Position numbers and translations under genes: made by a program. The notes beneath the pieces are model-generated. The model searched no databases. It was given only the letters and a program-made list of their open reading frames with translations, and had not been told where the DNA came from. DNA of 64,000 nucleotides from Streptacidiphilus fuscans. GTDB lineage: Bacteria; Actinomycetota; Actinomycetes; Streptomycetales; Streptomycetaceae. The DNA lies in contig NZ_JADPRT010000001.1 in NCBI RefSeq assembly GCF_015690355.1, positions 310,001-374,000 on the forward strand. The letters run 5' to 3'. This document shows, piece after piece, positions 24,967-33,000 of the stretch (within the stretch, counting starts at the first letter, position 1; the number at the start of each line of letters is the position of its first letter).

Positions 24967-26436
24967 ATGGCAACGCAGAACGGGCGTCCGACGCTCACGA
25001 CCGAGTCGGGCGCACCGGTCGCCGACAACCAGAACAGCGAGTCGGCGGGCCCCGGCGGTCCGCTGCTCGTCCAGGACCAGCAGCTTCTGGAGAAGCTGGC
25101 CCGGTTCAACCGCGAGCGGATCCCGGAGCGCGTCGTCCACGCGCGCGGCGCGGGCGCGTACGGCACGTTCACCGTCACCGGCGACGTGACGGCCTGGACC
25201 CGGGCCGACTTCCTCTCGGCGGTCGGCAAGCAGACCGAGGTCTTCGCGCGGTTCTCGACCGTCGCAGGCAACCTGGGGGCGGCCGACGCGGTGCGTGACC
25301 CGCGCGGGTTCGCGCTGAAGTTCTACACCGAGGAGGGCAACTACGACCTCGTCGGCAACAACACCCCGGTCTTCTTCATCAAGGACCCCAGCAAGTTCCC
25401 CGACTTCATCCACACCCAGAAGCGCGACCCGTACACCGGTTCGCAGGAGGCGGACAACGTCTGGGACTTCTGGGGTCTCAGCCCCGAGTCGACCCACCAG
25501 GTCACCTGGCTCTTCGGCGACCGCGGCATCCCGTCCTCCTACCGGCACATGAACGGCTACAGCTCCCACACCTACCAGTGGACCAACGAGGCGGGAGAGG
25601 CGTTCTGGGTCAAGTACCACTTCAAGACCGACCAGGGCATCGCCGGCCTCACCGCCCAGGAGGCCACCGCCCTGGCGGGGTTGGACCCCGACAGCCACCA
25701 GCGCGACCTGCGCGAGGCCATCGAGGGCGGCGAGTTCCCCAGCTGGACGGTCCAGGTGCAGGTCATGCCCGCCGCCGATGCGGCGGCCTACCGCTTCAAC
25801 CCGTTCGACCTGACCAAGGTCTGGCCGCACGCGGACTATCCGCCGATCGAGATCGGCCGCCTGGAGCTGAACCGCAACCCGCGCAACGTCTTCGCCGAGG
25901 TCGAGCAGTCGGTCTTCTCCCCGGCGCACTTCGTGCCCGGCATCGGCCCGTCGCCGGACAAGATGCTCCAGGGACGGCTCTTCGCATACGGCGACGCGCA
26001 CCGCTACCGCGTCGGCATCAACGCCGACCAGCTGCCCGTCAACCGCCCGCACGTCGCCGAGGCGCACACCTACGGGCGTGACGGTCACCTCTACGACGGA
26101 CGCCACGCGGGCGCGAAGAACTACGAGCCGAACTCGGCCAACGGCCCCGTCCAGACCGGCCGTCCGCTCTGGGCCGCCACCGAGGTGTCCGGTCCGACCG
26201 GCGACCACGCCGCCCCGCTGCACCGCGAGGACGACGACTTCGCGCAGGCCGGAGACCTTTACCGGCTGATGACGGAGGTGGAGAAGGAGCGACTGGTCGA
26301 CAACCTGGCCGGCTCCCTCGCCGCCGTCTCCGCCGGTCGCGGCGACATCGTCGAGCGGGCCGTCGGCAACTTCCGTCGTGCCGACGCGGATCTCGGCAGC
26401 CGCCTGGAGGCGGCGGTGAAGCAGCGCCGCGGCTGA
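24967..26436 (+). CDS. katA: Monofunctional heme catalase (clade 3)
   Basis: A 489-residue small-subunit heme catalase that dismutates H2O2 to water and oxygen in the cytoplasm. The distal His is in RVVHARGAGAYG, the distal Asn in DLVGNNTPVFF, and the proximal heme-ligand Tyr in RLFAYGDAHRYR. The length and absence of a C-terminal flavodoxin-like domain place it among small-subunit catalases. AGGAAAGG lies upstream of the ATG. The leader contains a 15-bp direct repeat. The symbol is given by family resemblance; catalase naming in actinomycetes varies. Confidence 0.95.
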   Translation: MATQNGRPTLTTESGAPVADNQNSESAGPGGPLLVQDQQLLEKLARFNRERIPERVVHARGAGAYGTFTVTGDVTAWTRADFLSAVGKQTEVFARFSTVAGNLGAADAVRDPRGFALKFYTEEGNYDLVGNNTPVFFIKDPSKFPDFIHTQKRDPYTGSQEADNVWDFWGLSPESTHQVTWLFGDRGIPSSYRHMNGYSSHTYQWTNEAGEAFWVKYHFKTDQGIAGLTAQEATALAGLDPDSHQRDLREAIEGGEFPSWTVQVQVMPAADAAAYRFNPFDLTKVWPHADYPPIEIGRLELNRNPRNVFAEVEQSVFSPAHFVPGIGPSPDKMLQGRLFAYGDAHRYRVGINADQLPVNRPHVAEAHTYGRDGHLYDGRHAGAKNYEPNSANGPVQTGRPLWAATEVSGPTGDHAAPLHREDDDFAQAGDLYRLMTEVEKERLVDNLAGSLAAVSAGRGDIVERAVGNFRRADADLGSRLEAAVKQRRG

Positions 26437-26453
26437 GTCCGGCGCCCCGAACG

Positions 26454-26495
26454 GAGAAGGGGCCTCCCACGCGATCGCGCGGGAGGCCCCTTCTC
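26454..26495. terminator. Bidirectional terminator between catalase and UBP zinc-finger gene
   Basis: GAGAAGGGGCCTCCC (26454-26468) and GGGAGGCCCCTTCTC (26481-26495) form a perfect 15-bp stem with a 12-nt loop, between convergent stop codons. Confidence 0.85.
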
Positions 26496-26541
26496 GTCTT
26501 CACCGTCTTCCCCGGGGTGCCGGGGTGCCGGTGACTGTCCG

Positions 26542-26898
26542 TCAGGATCCCTGGATCCGCATGGCCCAGTCCGCGGGAACCCGCCCGGCGGGGCCGGGGA
26601 CGGGCTGGTCGACCGGGTGGTGGGACGGCGGCGCGAGGGCGGGGCCGGAGTTGAAGAACTCCTCGGTGCGGAAGTTCCAGAACCACTCCTCCCCGGGCTC
26701 GAAGCTGCGGATCACCGGGTGCCCGGTCGACGTGGCGTGGGCGGTGGCGTGCTTCGAGGGGGAGTCGTCGCAGCAGCCGATGTGACCGCACAGCGCGCAG
26801 CGCCGCAGATGCACCCACCAGCCGCCGGACGCGTCGCACTCGACGCAGCCGGTGCCGCTGGGCGGGACGGTGGCGTCGAAGGCGTTCTCGGGAATCAT
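26542..26898 (-). CDS. UBP-type zinc finger protein (cassette copy 1)
   Basis: A 118-residue protein whose whole body is a UBP-type zinc finger (ZnF-UBP). The ligand pattern is GTGCVECDA, then RRCALCGHIGCCDDSPSKH (Cys pairs plus the following Cys/His), then HATSTGHPV. In eukaryotic deubiquitinases this domain grips a free C-terminal Gly-Gly tail. Its bacterial role is unknown. The ATG overlaps the stop of the upstream histidine kinase gene as ATGA, so translation is coupled. It is the last gene of the response-regulator/kinase/zinc-finger operon, which is repeated at 31170-34673. Confidence 0.88.
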   Translation of the reverse strand: MIPENAFDATVPPSGTGCVECDASGGWWVHLRRCALCGHIGCCDDSPSKHATAHATSTGHPVIRSFEPGEEWFWNFRTEEFFNSGPALAPPSHHPVDQPVPGPAGRVPADWAMRIQGS

Positions 26899-28421
26899 GC
26901 GGGTTTCTCCTCGGGGGAAGGCTGCTGGTGGGAGGACGGGACGTCAGGATCGGCGGGGCCGAGCGGCAGTCGCACCTGGAACCGGGTGTCACCCGGCACG
27001 GAGTCGACCCGCAGGTCGCCCCCGTGGTGGTCGACGACGATGCGCCAGGAGATGTCCAGGCCGAGCCCGGTGCCCTCGCCGACGGGCTTGGTGGTGAAGA
27101 AGGGATCGAAGAGCCGGTCCCGGATCTCGGGCGGAATGCCGGGGCCGGTGTCGCGGAACTCGACGAGCAGCCGGTCGCCGTCCCGTGCGGTCCGGACGGT
27201 GAGGGTGCCGGTCCCGTGGTCGGTGCTCGTCCCGGTGTTCGCGTGCCGCATCGCCCATGCGGCGTTGTCGACGAGGTTCGTCCAGACCTGGTTGAGCTCG
27301 CCCGGGTGGGCGAGGATGCGCGGCAGGGCGCGGTCGTAGTCCCGGACGACGTCGATCCGCGCGCCGAGGCGTGGCGAGAGCATCTGCAGTGTGCTGTCGA
27401 GCAGTTCGTGGACGTCGGTCAGCTGGTAGGGCGCGCGGTCGAGCTGGGTGTACTGCCGGGAGGCGTCGACCAGGTCGAGCACCCGACGGGTGGCGTCCGC
27501 GATCTCGTCGAGGAGCAGTGCGGTCTCGACGGCGCGGCTCACCTCGCGTACCGCGCGGGCGAGGTCGGTCTCGTGCGGGCAGGCTTCGGCGATGCGGTCC
27601 AGCCAGCCCTCGTCGAGGCCCGCCTGCACGAGCACCGGCGCGAGCTCCCAGGCGTCGGAGACGCCGAGCTCGTCCAGCCGGTCGGCGATCGCGTCCTCCG
27701 CGTCGGCCGCCGCCAACGCGCTGGGAGCGGCCGACGCGGAGCCCGCCCGGGCTCGGGCAACGGCCTCGTCCCGCAGGCGTGCCACGGCGTCGTCCCGGTC
27801 CCGCCCGCCGCTCGGTCCGCAGTTCGGTCCTCCGGCCGGCGCGGCGGCGAGGAGCTCCCGCAGCGCGGCGGTCGCGCGGACCGCGGCACCCGCCGGATTG
27901 CCCAACTCGTGGGTGAGGCCCGCCGCCAGCGCCCCCAGCGCGAGCAGGCGTTCGCGCTGCCCCACGGCCTCCTGGGTGGTCCTGGTCCCGAAGAGCAGGC
28001 CCTCCAGCAGGTGGACGGCCATGGGGAACCACTCGTGCACGACCCGCGCGAACGACTCGGCGGGGAGCGTGAAGAACCGGGACGGCTCCGTGACCCGCAT
28101 CGAGTTGTTGTAGACCTGCGGCACCTGGTCGCCCAGGTAGGCGTGGAACGCGCCCGCGTACACACCGGGCACGGAGGAGCGGTTCACCTCGACGTCCTGG
28201 GTCGCGACCCGGCGGGAGAGGACCACGGTGCCCTCGACCAGCACGTAGAACGTGGTGGCCGGGTCCCCCTCCCGGTAGACCGGACCGGCCGGGACGCACT
28301 CCACCCGGCCTTCCCGACACAGCCGGGTCAGCTGATCAGGCGTCAGTTCCTTGAACAGAAAGAGCGAACGCAGCTCCTCCGGTTGGCACGGCCAGGTACG
28401 TCCGGAGGGGTGGGCCGTCAT
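26895..28421 (-). CDS. Soluble histidine kinase with N-terminal CNB-like domain (cassette copy 1)
   Basis: A 508-residue cytosolic sensor kinase with no membrane segment. Residues about 18-130 fold like a cyclic-nucleotide-binding domain (PVYREGDPATTFYVLVEGTV) but lack the usual phosphate-binding cassette, so cAMP binding is doubtful. The phosphoacceptor is His171 in GLTHELGNP. A long helical segment of about 150 residues separates the dimerisation helices. The ATPase domain has the N box (NQVWTNLVDNAAWAM), G1 (DTGPGIP), F box (FDPFFTTKP) and G2 (GEGTGLGL). Start and stop both overlap neighbours as ATGA, linking it to the receiver-flavoenzyme fusion upstream, its probable partner. Confidence 0.9.
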   Translation of the reverse strand: MTAHPSGRTWPCQPEELRSLFLFKELTPDQLTRLCREGRVECVPAGPVYREGDPATTFYVLVEGTVVLSRRVATQDVEVNRSSVPGVYAGAFHAYLGDQVPQVYNNSMRVTEPSRFFTLPAESFARVVHEWFPMAVHLLEGLLFGTRTTQEAVGQRERLLALGALAAGLTHELGNPAGAAVRATAALRELLAAAPAGGPNCGPSGGRDRDDAVARLRDEAVARARAGSASAAPSALAAADAEDAIADRLDELGVSDAWELAPVLVQAGLDEGWLDRIAEACPHETDLARAVREVSRAVETALLLDEIADATRRVLDLVDASRQYTQLDRAPYQLTDVHELLDSTLQMLSPRLGARIDVVRDYDRALPRILAHPGELNQVWTNLVDNAAWAMRHANTGTSTDHGTGTLTVRTARDGDRLLVEFRDTGPGIPPEIRDRLFDPFFTTKPVGEGTGLGLDISWRIVVDHHGGDLRVDSVPGDTRFQVRLPLGPADPDVPSSHQQPSPEEKPA

Positions 28422-30079
28422 GACTGCTCCAGATAGCGGTGCGCGAGCATGACGGCCATGGCGCCCTCGCCGACCGCCGAGGCGACCCGCTTGGCCGACT
28501 CGGCGCGGACGTCGCCCGCCGCGAAGACCCCGGGCACGCTGGTCTCCAGGTGATAGGGCGGCCGGTCGAGCGTCCACCCGGGCGGCGGGCCTCCGTCGGC
28601 GGACAGGTCCGGGCCGGTCAGCACGAAGCCGTGGGAGTCGCGCTGCACTGTGCCGTCCAACCAGCCGGTCTGCGGGGCCGCGCCGATGAAGACGAACAGC
28701 CACTGCGCGTCGACCGTCTCGGTCCGTCCGGTCGCCGTGTCCAGCAGGGTCATCCCCTCCAGATGCTCCTTGCCGTGCAGTGCGGTCACGACCGTGGTGG
28801 TGCGGACCGCGATCGTGGGCGCCGCGACGATGCGCTGCAGCAGGTAGTGCGACATCGAGTCGGCCGCGGACCGCCCCCGCACCAGGAGGGTGACGGACCG
28901 CGCGCCCCGGGCGAGGAAGAGTGCCGCCTGGCCTGCGGAGTTGGCGCCGCCGACGATGTACACGTCCTGGCCCCGGCAGTCGGGGGCCTCCGTCAGCGCC
29001 GAGCCGTAGTACAGCCCGCGGCCGACGAGTTCGGCCGCGCCCGGCACGTCCAGCTGCCGGTAGGACACCCCGGTCGCCAGGATCACGCTGTGCCCGGAGA
29101 GCCCCGGGCCGTCGGCGAAACGCAGCGTACGCGCGCCGCCGGTGACGTCCAGCGCGGTGACCTGACGTGCCGTCAGCAGCTCGGCGCCGAACTTCGCCGC
29201 CTGGCGGCGGGCCCGGTCCGCGAGTTGGCCGCCGGAGAGTCCGTCGGGGAAGCCGAGGTAGTTCTCGATGCGTGAACTCTGGCCCGCCTGGCCGCCCGTC
29301 GCCGAACGCTCCACCAGGACCGTCCGCAACCCCTCCGAGGCCCCGTAGACCGCCGCGCCCAAACCGGCCGGGCCGCCGCCGACGATCACCAGGTCGTAGA
29401 AGTCCGCGACCGGGGTGGTCGACAGCCCCACCAGGTCGGCCAACTCCCGCTCCTCGGGCGCCACCAGGGCGGTGCCCTCGGCGGTGACGACGAGCGGCAG
29501 TCGCGCCTGGTCCGCCCCCGCGGCGGCCAGCAGCCGGCGTCCCTCCGGCTCGTCGCTTGAGTACCAGCGGTAGGGGACCTGGTTGCGGGCGAGGAACTCC
29601 CGGATCTCCGACGACCGCGCCGACCAGCGGTGGCCGACGACCTTGACGCTGCCCGCCTCCCGGCCGTCGCTCGCCGTCCACGACTCCAACAGGGCGTCCA
29701 GGACCGGGTAGAGCTTCTCCTCCGGGGGCTCCCAGGGCTTCAGCAGGTAGTGGTCGAGGTCGGCGACGTTGATCGCGTCGATGGCCGCGCTGGTGTCGGC
29801 GTAGGCCGTCAGCAGCACGCGCCGTGCGCCGGGGTACAGGTCCATGGCCTGTTCGAGGAACTCGACGCCGGTCATCCGGGGCATCCGGTGGTCGGCGAGG
29901 ATCACGGCGACGTGCTCACCCCGCAGCTTCAGCTCCCGCAGGGCCGTGAGCGCCGCCGGTCCCGACTCGGCGCGCACCACCCGGTGGGTCTGCCCGTAGC
30001 GCCGACGCAGGTCGCGGGCGACGGAGCGGGACACCGCCGGGTCGTCGTCCACCGTGAGGATGACGGTCTGTGCGGCCAT
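28418..30079 (-). CDS. Response regulator fused to thioredoxin-reductase-like flavoenzyme (cassette copy 1)
   Basis: A 553-residue fusion. Residues 1-130 are a receiver domain: acidic triad DDD at 11-13, phosphoacceptor Asp63, Thr91 and Lys114. Residues about 144-218 look like a glutaredoxin fold in which CxxC is SxxS (153-156). Residues 227-553 are a TrxR-like FAD/NAD(P)H enzyme: FAD motif GGGPAG at 234-239, NAD(P)H motif around 377-386, second FAD motif GVFAAGD. The TrxR CxxC is missing: the stretch near 357-368 reads YYGSALTEAPDC, and the whole protein has one Cys. The likely output is phosphorylation-gated flavin redox chemistry. GAGGGG precedes the ATG. The stop overlaps the kinase start. 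Confidence 0.9.
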   Translation of the reverse strand: MAAQTVILTVDDDPAVSRSVARDLRRRYGQTHRVVRAESGPAALTALRELKLRGEHVAVILADHRMPRMTGVEFLEQAMDLYPGARRVLLTAYADTSAAIDAINVADLDHYLLKPWEPPEEKLYPVLDALLESWTASDGREAGSVKVVGHRWSARSSEIREFLARNQVPYRWYSSDEPEGRRLLAAAGADQARLPLVVTAEGTALVAPEERELADLVGLSTTPVADFYDLVIVGGGPAGLGAAVYGASEGLRTVLVERSATGGQAGQSSRIENYLGFPDGLSGGQLADRARRQAAKFGAELLTARQVTALDVTGGARTLRFADGPGLSGHSVILATGVSYRQLDVPGAAELVGRGLYYGSALTEAPDCRGQDVYIVGGANSAGQAALFLARGARSVTLLVRGRSAADSMSHYLLQRIVAAPTIAVRTTTVVTALHGKEHLEGMTLLDTATGRTETVDAQWLFVFIGAAPQTGWLDGTVQRDSHGFVLTGPDLSADGGPPPGWTLDRPPYHLETSVPGVFAAGDVRAESAKRVASAVGEGAMAVMLAHRYLEQS

Positions 30080-30143
30080 GGAGCCCCCTCGGAGATGGTG
30101 GCCCGGCCGCCGGGACAGCCCGCCGGTCCGCGCGATCCCGGCC

Positions 30144-30175
30144 AGGCTAAGCAGGCCGGGACTCCTCTCCTTGAC
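30144..30175 (-). promoter_or_regulatory. Promoter-like element of cassette copy 1
   Basis: On the minus strand GTCAAG, 20 nt, TAGCCT, about 65 nt before the fusion gene start. The -10 side shares TAGCCTGGCC exactly with the poxB upstream element. Confidence 0.4.
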
Positions 30176-30208
30176 TCTCCGTGCACCGGGCGACGCCCGG
30201 GAGCGACC

Positions 30209-31003
30209 TCAGGCCGACTGGGGTGGCGGCGCGTCGGGAAGGGTGCGGCGGCCCAGCGCCTCGGCGTCGGTCAGGAAGCGGTCGCGGTTGCGCCGGTCGC
30301 GGAAGGCGCGCAGCTCCTGCGCGGAGAGCTGGGGGCGGTTGACCCTGCGACCGAGCGGGACGTCGGCGTCCCAGCGGTCCCACCACAGGACGAGATAGGG
30401 CAGCAGGTCGGGGTGCAGCTCGCGCTCGGGGAGTTGGAGCAGGCCCGCGTGGGCGGGCGATTCGTGCGCCAGGGACGGCAAGGGCCGCAGCTCCGGCCGG
30501 GCGCTCCGGGTCGGATCGTCGGTGCGCAGGATCTCGGCGGCGCAGAAGCGTTGGAGCTGGTCGACGGTGCCGATCTCGACGGGCAGCGGTGCGGGCACCG
30601 TCTCGGGATCGGCGGCGAGCCATCGGCGCACGGGGTCGTCCTGCGGAACCAGCGACGGGTCGACGATCCGGTCGCTGTTGTGCGGATGTCGGCCCTGCGC
30701 ACTGAGTTGCGGTGTGTCGAAGACCTTGCAGATGGTCGCCCACGCGCCGGTGGTCGGCTCGACGGCCAGCCACCGGCGGTAGCCCTCCTCGCTGGACGGG
30801 AGTCGCATCACCGCGTACGGCCGCGCGTCGACGGTCACCGTACTGAACGGCTCGTCCGTGGCCGGTGGGTCCGCCCACCCGCGCTCCCCGCCGGGCTCGG
30901 CCGCGGCGATCAGCGCCTTGGCCCAAGCCACGCTCGGATGCGGCGACTTGGGCTCGTCCTTCGTGCCGCCTGCCGTCGCCCTGCGCCCTTTCCACCGGAT
31001 CAT
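30209..31003 (-). CDS. Hypothetical protein between the two redox cassettes
   Basis: A 264-residue soluble protein that I do not recognise. It starts MIRWKGRRATAGG, is rich in Pro, Arg and Trp, and has no signal peptide, membrane helix or obvious catalytic motif. Visible features are VVDPSLVPQ-like Asp/Pro-rich turns and the segment PYLVLWWDRWDADVPLGRRV. GGAGGGG lies 9 nt before the ATG. It has the same orientation as both cassettes and sits between them: 129 bp before copy 1, with a terminator separating it from copy 2. It may be a private accessory of the system or an unrelated insertion. Confidence 0.7.
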   Translation of the reverse strand: MIRWKGRRATAGGTKDEPKSPHPSVAWAKALIAAAEPGGERGWADPPATDEPFSTVTVDARPYAVMRLPSSEEGYRRWLAVEPTTGAWATICKVFDTPQLSAQGRHPHNSDRIVDPSLVPQDDPVRRWLAADPETVPAPLPVEIGTVDQLQRFCAAEILRTDDPTRSARPELRPLPSLAHESPAHAGLLQLPERELHPDLLPYLVLWWDRWDADVPLGRRVNRPQLSAQELRAFRDRRNRDRFLTDAEALGRRTLPDAPPPQSA

Positions 31004-31084
31004 CCGCTGTCCCCTCCGTCGGTGCGCGTTGCCACCGCACGCGCGTGGCGGGCCCAGTATCGCCGCGATCGCCTGGACGTACCA

Positions 31085-31121
31085 GACAGCGCCGCTCACC
31101 CACCGCGTCAGCGGCGCTGTC
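31085..31121. terminator. Terminator after cassette copy 2
   Basis: GACAGCGCCGCT (31085-31096) and AGCGGCGCTGTC (31110-31121) form a perfect 12-bp stem with a 13-nt loop, 49 nt after the stop of the second zinc-finger gene in its direction of transcription. Confidence 0.7.
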
Positions 31122-31169
31122 GGGCGGTCAGGCACCTGCGACGGGCAGGCCGGGCTTTGTGAGCGCCCG

Positions 31170-31529
31170 TCAACCGCCGGCGCTGAGCTGCTCCTGCCAG
31201 TTGCGCGGCAGGCGGTCGGCCGGGCCGGGGACGGACTGGTCCAGGGGGTGGTGGGTCGGGGGAGCCAGCTGCGGGCCGGTTTCGTAGAACTCCGAGGTGT
31301 CGTAGTCCCAGAACCACTCCTCGCCCGGTTCGAAGCTGGTGATCACCGGATGCCCGGTCGACTTGTTGTGCGCGGTGGCGTGCTTGGCGGGGGAGTCGTC
31401 GCAGCAGCCGATATGGCCGCAGGCGGCGCAGCGCCGCAGGTGCACCCACCAGCCGCCGGCCGCGTCGCACTCGACGCAGCCGGTGCCGCTCGGCGGGACG
31501 GTGGGGTCGATCGCATTCTCAGCCGTCAT
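31170..31529 (-). CDS. UBP-type zinc finger protein (cassette copy 2)
   Basis: A 119-residue paralogue of the protein at 26542-26898. The Zn ligand pattern is intact (GTGCVECDA, RRCAACGHIGCCDDSPAKH, HNKSTGHPV), as is the shared FEPGEEWFW strand. It ends in SAGG: a free C-terminal Gly-Gly is the ligand type that UBP fingers bind in eukaryotes, whereas copy 1 ends in QGS. The start overlaps the kinase stop by 11 nt. The function is unknown in bacteria; a scaffold or tail-recognition role is inference. Confidence 0.88.
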   Translation of the reverse strand: MTAENAIDPTVPPSGTGCVECDAAGGWWVHLRRCAACGHIGCCDDSPAKHATAHNKSTGHPVITSFEPGEEWFWDYDTSEFYETGPQLAPPTHHPLDQSVPGPADRLPRNWQEQLSAGG

Positions 31530-33000
31530 GGCGGGGCTCCTGCTCCTGCTCGGGGTTCTCGGTGTCGGACGGTGCGGGATCGATCGGGAGGCGGATCTGG
31601 AAGCGCGTGTCGCCGGGCTCGGACTGCAGGCGCAGGTCGCCGCCGTGCCGGTTGACGATGATGCGCCAGGAGATGTCCAGGCCCAGGCCGGTGCCCTCGC
31701 CGACGGGCTTGGTGGTGAAGAAGGGGTCAAAGACGCGGCTCTGCACCTCGGCGGGGACGCCGGGACCGGTGTCCCCGATCTCGACCAGCACCCGGTCCCC
31801 GTCCCGTGTGGTGCGGACGGTGAGGGTGCCGCCCTTGCCGGTGCTGTGCATGGCCCAGGCGGCGTTGTCGATCAGGTTCGTCCAGACCTGGTTCAGCTCG
31901 GCCGGGTAGCCGGGGATGCTGGGCAGGCTCGCGTCGTAGTCCCGGACGACGGTGATGTCCGGGCCGAGCTTGCCGCCCAGCAGCAGCAGCGTGCTGTCCA
32001 ACAGCTCGTGCACGTCCGCTCGTTGGTACGGGGCGCGGTCCAGCTGCGAGTACTCCTTCGCCGCGCCCACGAGGTTGGAGATGCGGTGGGTGGCGTCCTC
32101 GATCTCGGTCAGCAGGAGTTCCGCCTCGACCGTGCAGCCCAGCCAGTCCAGAGCGCGGCTGAGCAGGCCGTCGGGCACCTGGTCGGCGATCCCGTCCAGC
32201 CAGTCGGTGCCGAGGCCCGCCTGGACGAAGACCGGTGCCAGCTCCCAGGCGTCGGCGATCTCGCGGCCCGCCAACCAGTCGCCGACCTCGTCCTCCAGAT
32301 CCGCCGCCTCCAGCGGGCCGAGCGTCGGGGCCTGCTCGATCCGGGCGACGGTCCGGTCCTGAAGGTCGTTCAGCCGGGACAGCTCCTTGCCGCGTTGCGG
32401 GTCGGCCGCGATCTCGCCGAACTCGCGGCGGACCCGGGCGATGCGCTCCCGCAGAGCCGCGGTGGCCCGCACGGCGGCGGCCGCCGGGTTGTTGAGCTCA
32501 TGGGTGAGCCCGGCCGTCACCGAGCCGAGGGCAAGCAGCCGCTCGCGCTGCCCGATCGCCTCCTGCGTGTTCCTGAACCCGAAGAAGAGGCCCTCCAGCA
32601 GGTGGACGGCCATCGGGAACCAGTCGCGCATGATCCGCGCGAAGGCCTCCGCGGGCAGCACGAAGAAACGCGAACGCTCGGTCACCCGAAGCGAGTTGTT
32701 GTAGACCTGCGGCACCTGGTCACCCAGGTACGCCTGGAACGCCCCGGCGTAGACCCCGGGCGCCGACGTGCGGGTCACGTCCACCTCGTCGACGCCGACC
32801 AGACGGGAGAGGACCACGGTCCCCTCGAAGAGCGTGTAGAAGTTCTCGGCCGGATCGCCCTCCCGGTACACCGGACCGGCGTCGAACCACTCGACGTGGC
32901 CGGCGCGGCACAGCTGGGTGAGCTGGTCCGGCGTCAGCTTCTCGAAGAGGAAGAGCTTCCGCAGCTCCTGCTCGTCGCAGAGGACTTCGCCGCCGGTCAT
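31519..33000 (-). CDS. Soluble histidine kinase with N-terminal CNB-like domain (cassette copy 2)
   Basis: A 493-residue paralogue of the copy 1 kinase. The CNB-like domain spans about residues 14-126 (PVYREGDPAENFYTLFEGTV) and again lacks a normal phosphate-binding cassette. The phosphoacceptor is His167 in GLTHELNNP. The ATPase domain has NQVWTNLIDNAAWAM, DTGPGVP, FDPFFTTKP and GEGTGLGL. No membrane helix is present. The ATG overlaps the stop of the upstream fusion gene (ATGA). Divergence from copy 1 is greatest in the helical segment between the His helix and the ATPase, where partner specificity would lie. Confidence 0.9.
   Translation of the reverse strand: MTGGEVLCDEQELRKLFLFEKLTPDQLTQLCRAGHVEWFDAGPVYREGDPAENFYTLFEGTVVLSRLVGVDEVDVTRTSAPGVYAGAFQAYLGDQVPQVYNNSLRVTERSRFFVLPAEAFARIMRDWFPMAVHLLEGLFFGFRNTQEAIGQRERLLALGSVTAGLTHELNNPAAAAVRATAALRERIARVRREFGEIAADPQRGKELSRLNDLQDRTVARIEQAPTLGPLEAADLEDEVGDWLAGREIADAWELAPVFVQAGLGTDWLDGIADQVPDGLLSRALDWLGCTVEAELLLTEIEDATHRISNLVGAAKEYSQLDRAPYQRADVHELLDSTLLLLGGKLGPDITVVRDYDASLPSIPGYPAELNQVWTNLIDNAAWAMHSTGKGGTLTVRTTRDGDRVLVEIGDTGPGVPAEVQSRVFDPFFTTKPVGEGTGLGLDISWRIIVNRHGGDLRLQSEPGDTRFQIRLPIDPAPSDTENPEQEQEPRHDG

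Noticed and set aside
26895..29681. Extended frame upstream of the copy 1 kinase
   Set aside because: It is antiphase to the receiver-flavoenzyme gene on the same strand. The ATGA overlap at 28421 and alignment with the copy 2 kinase fix the start.
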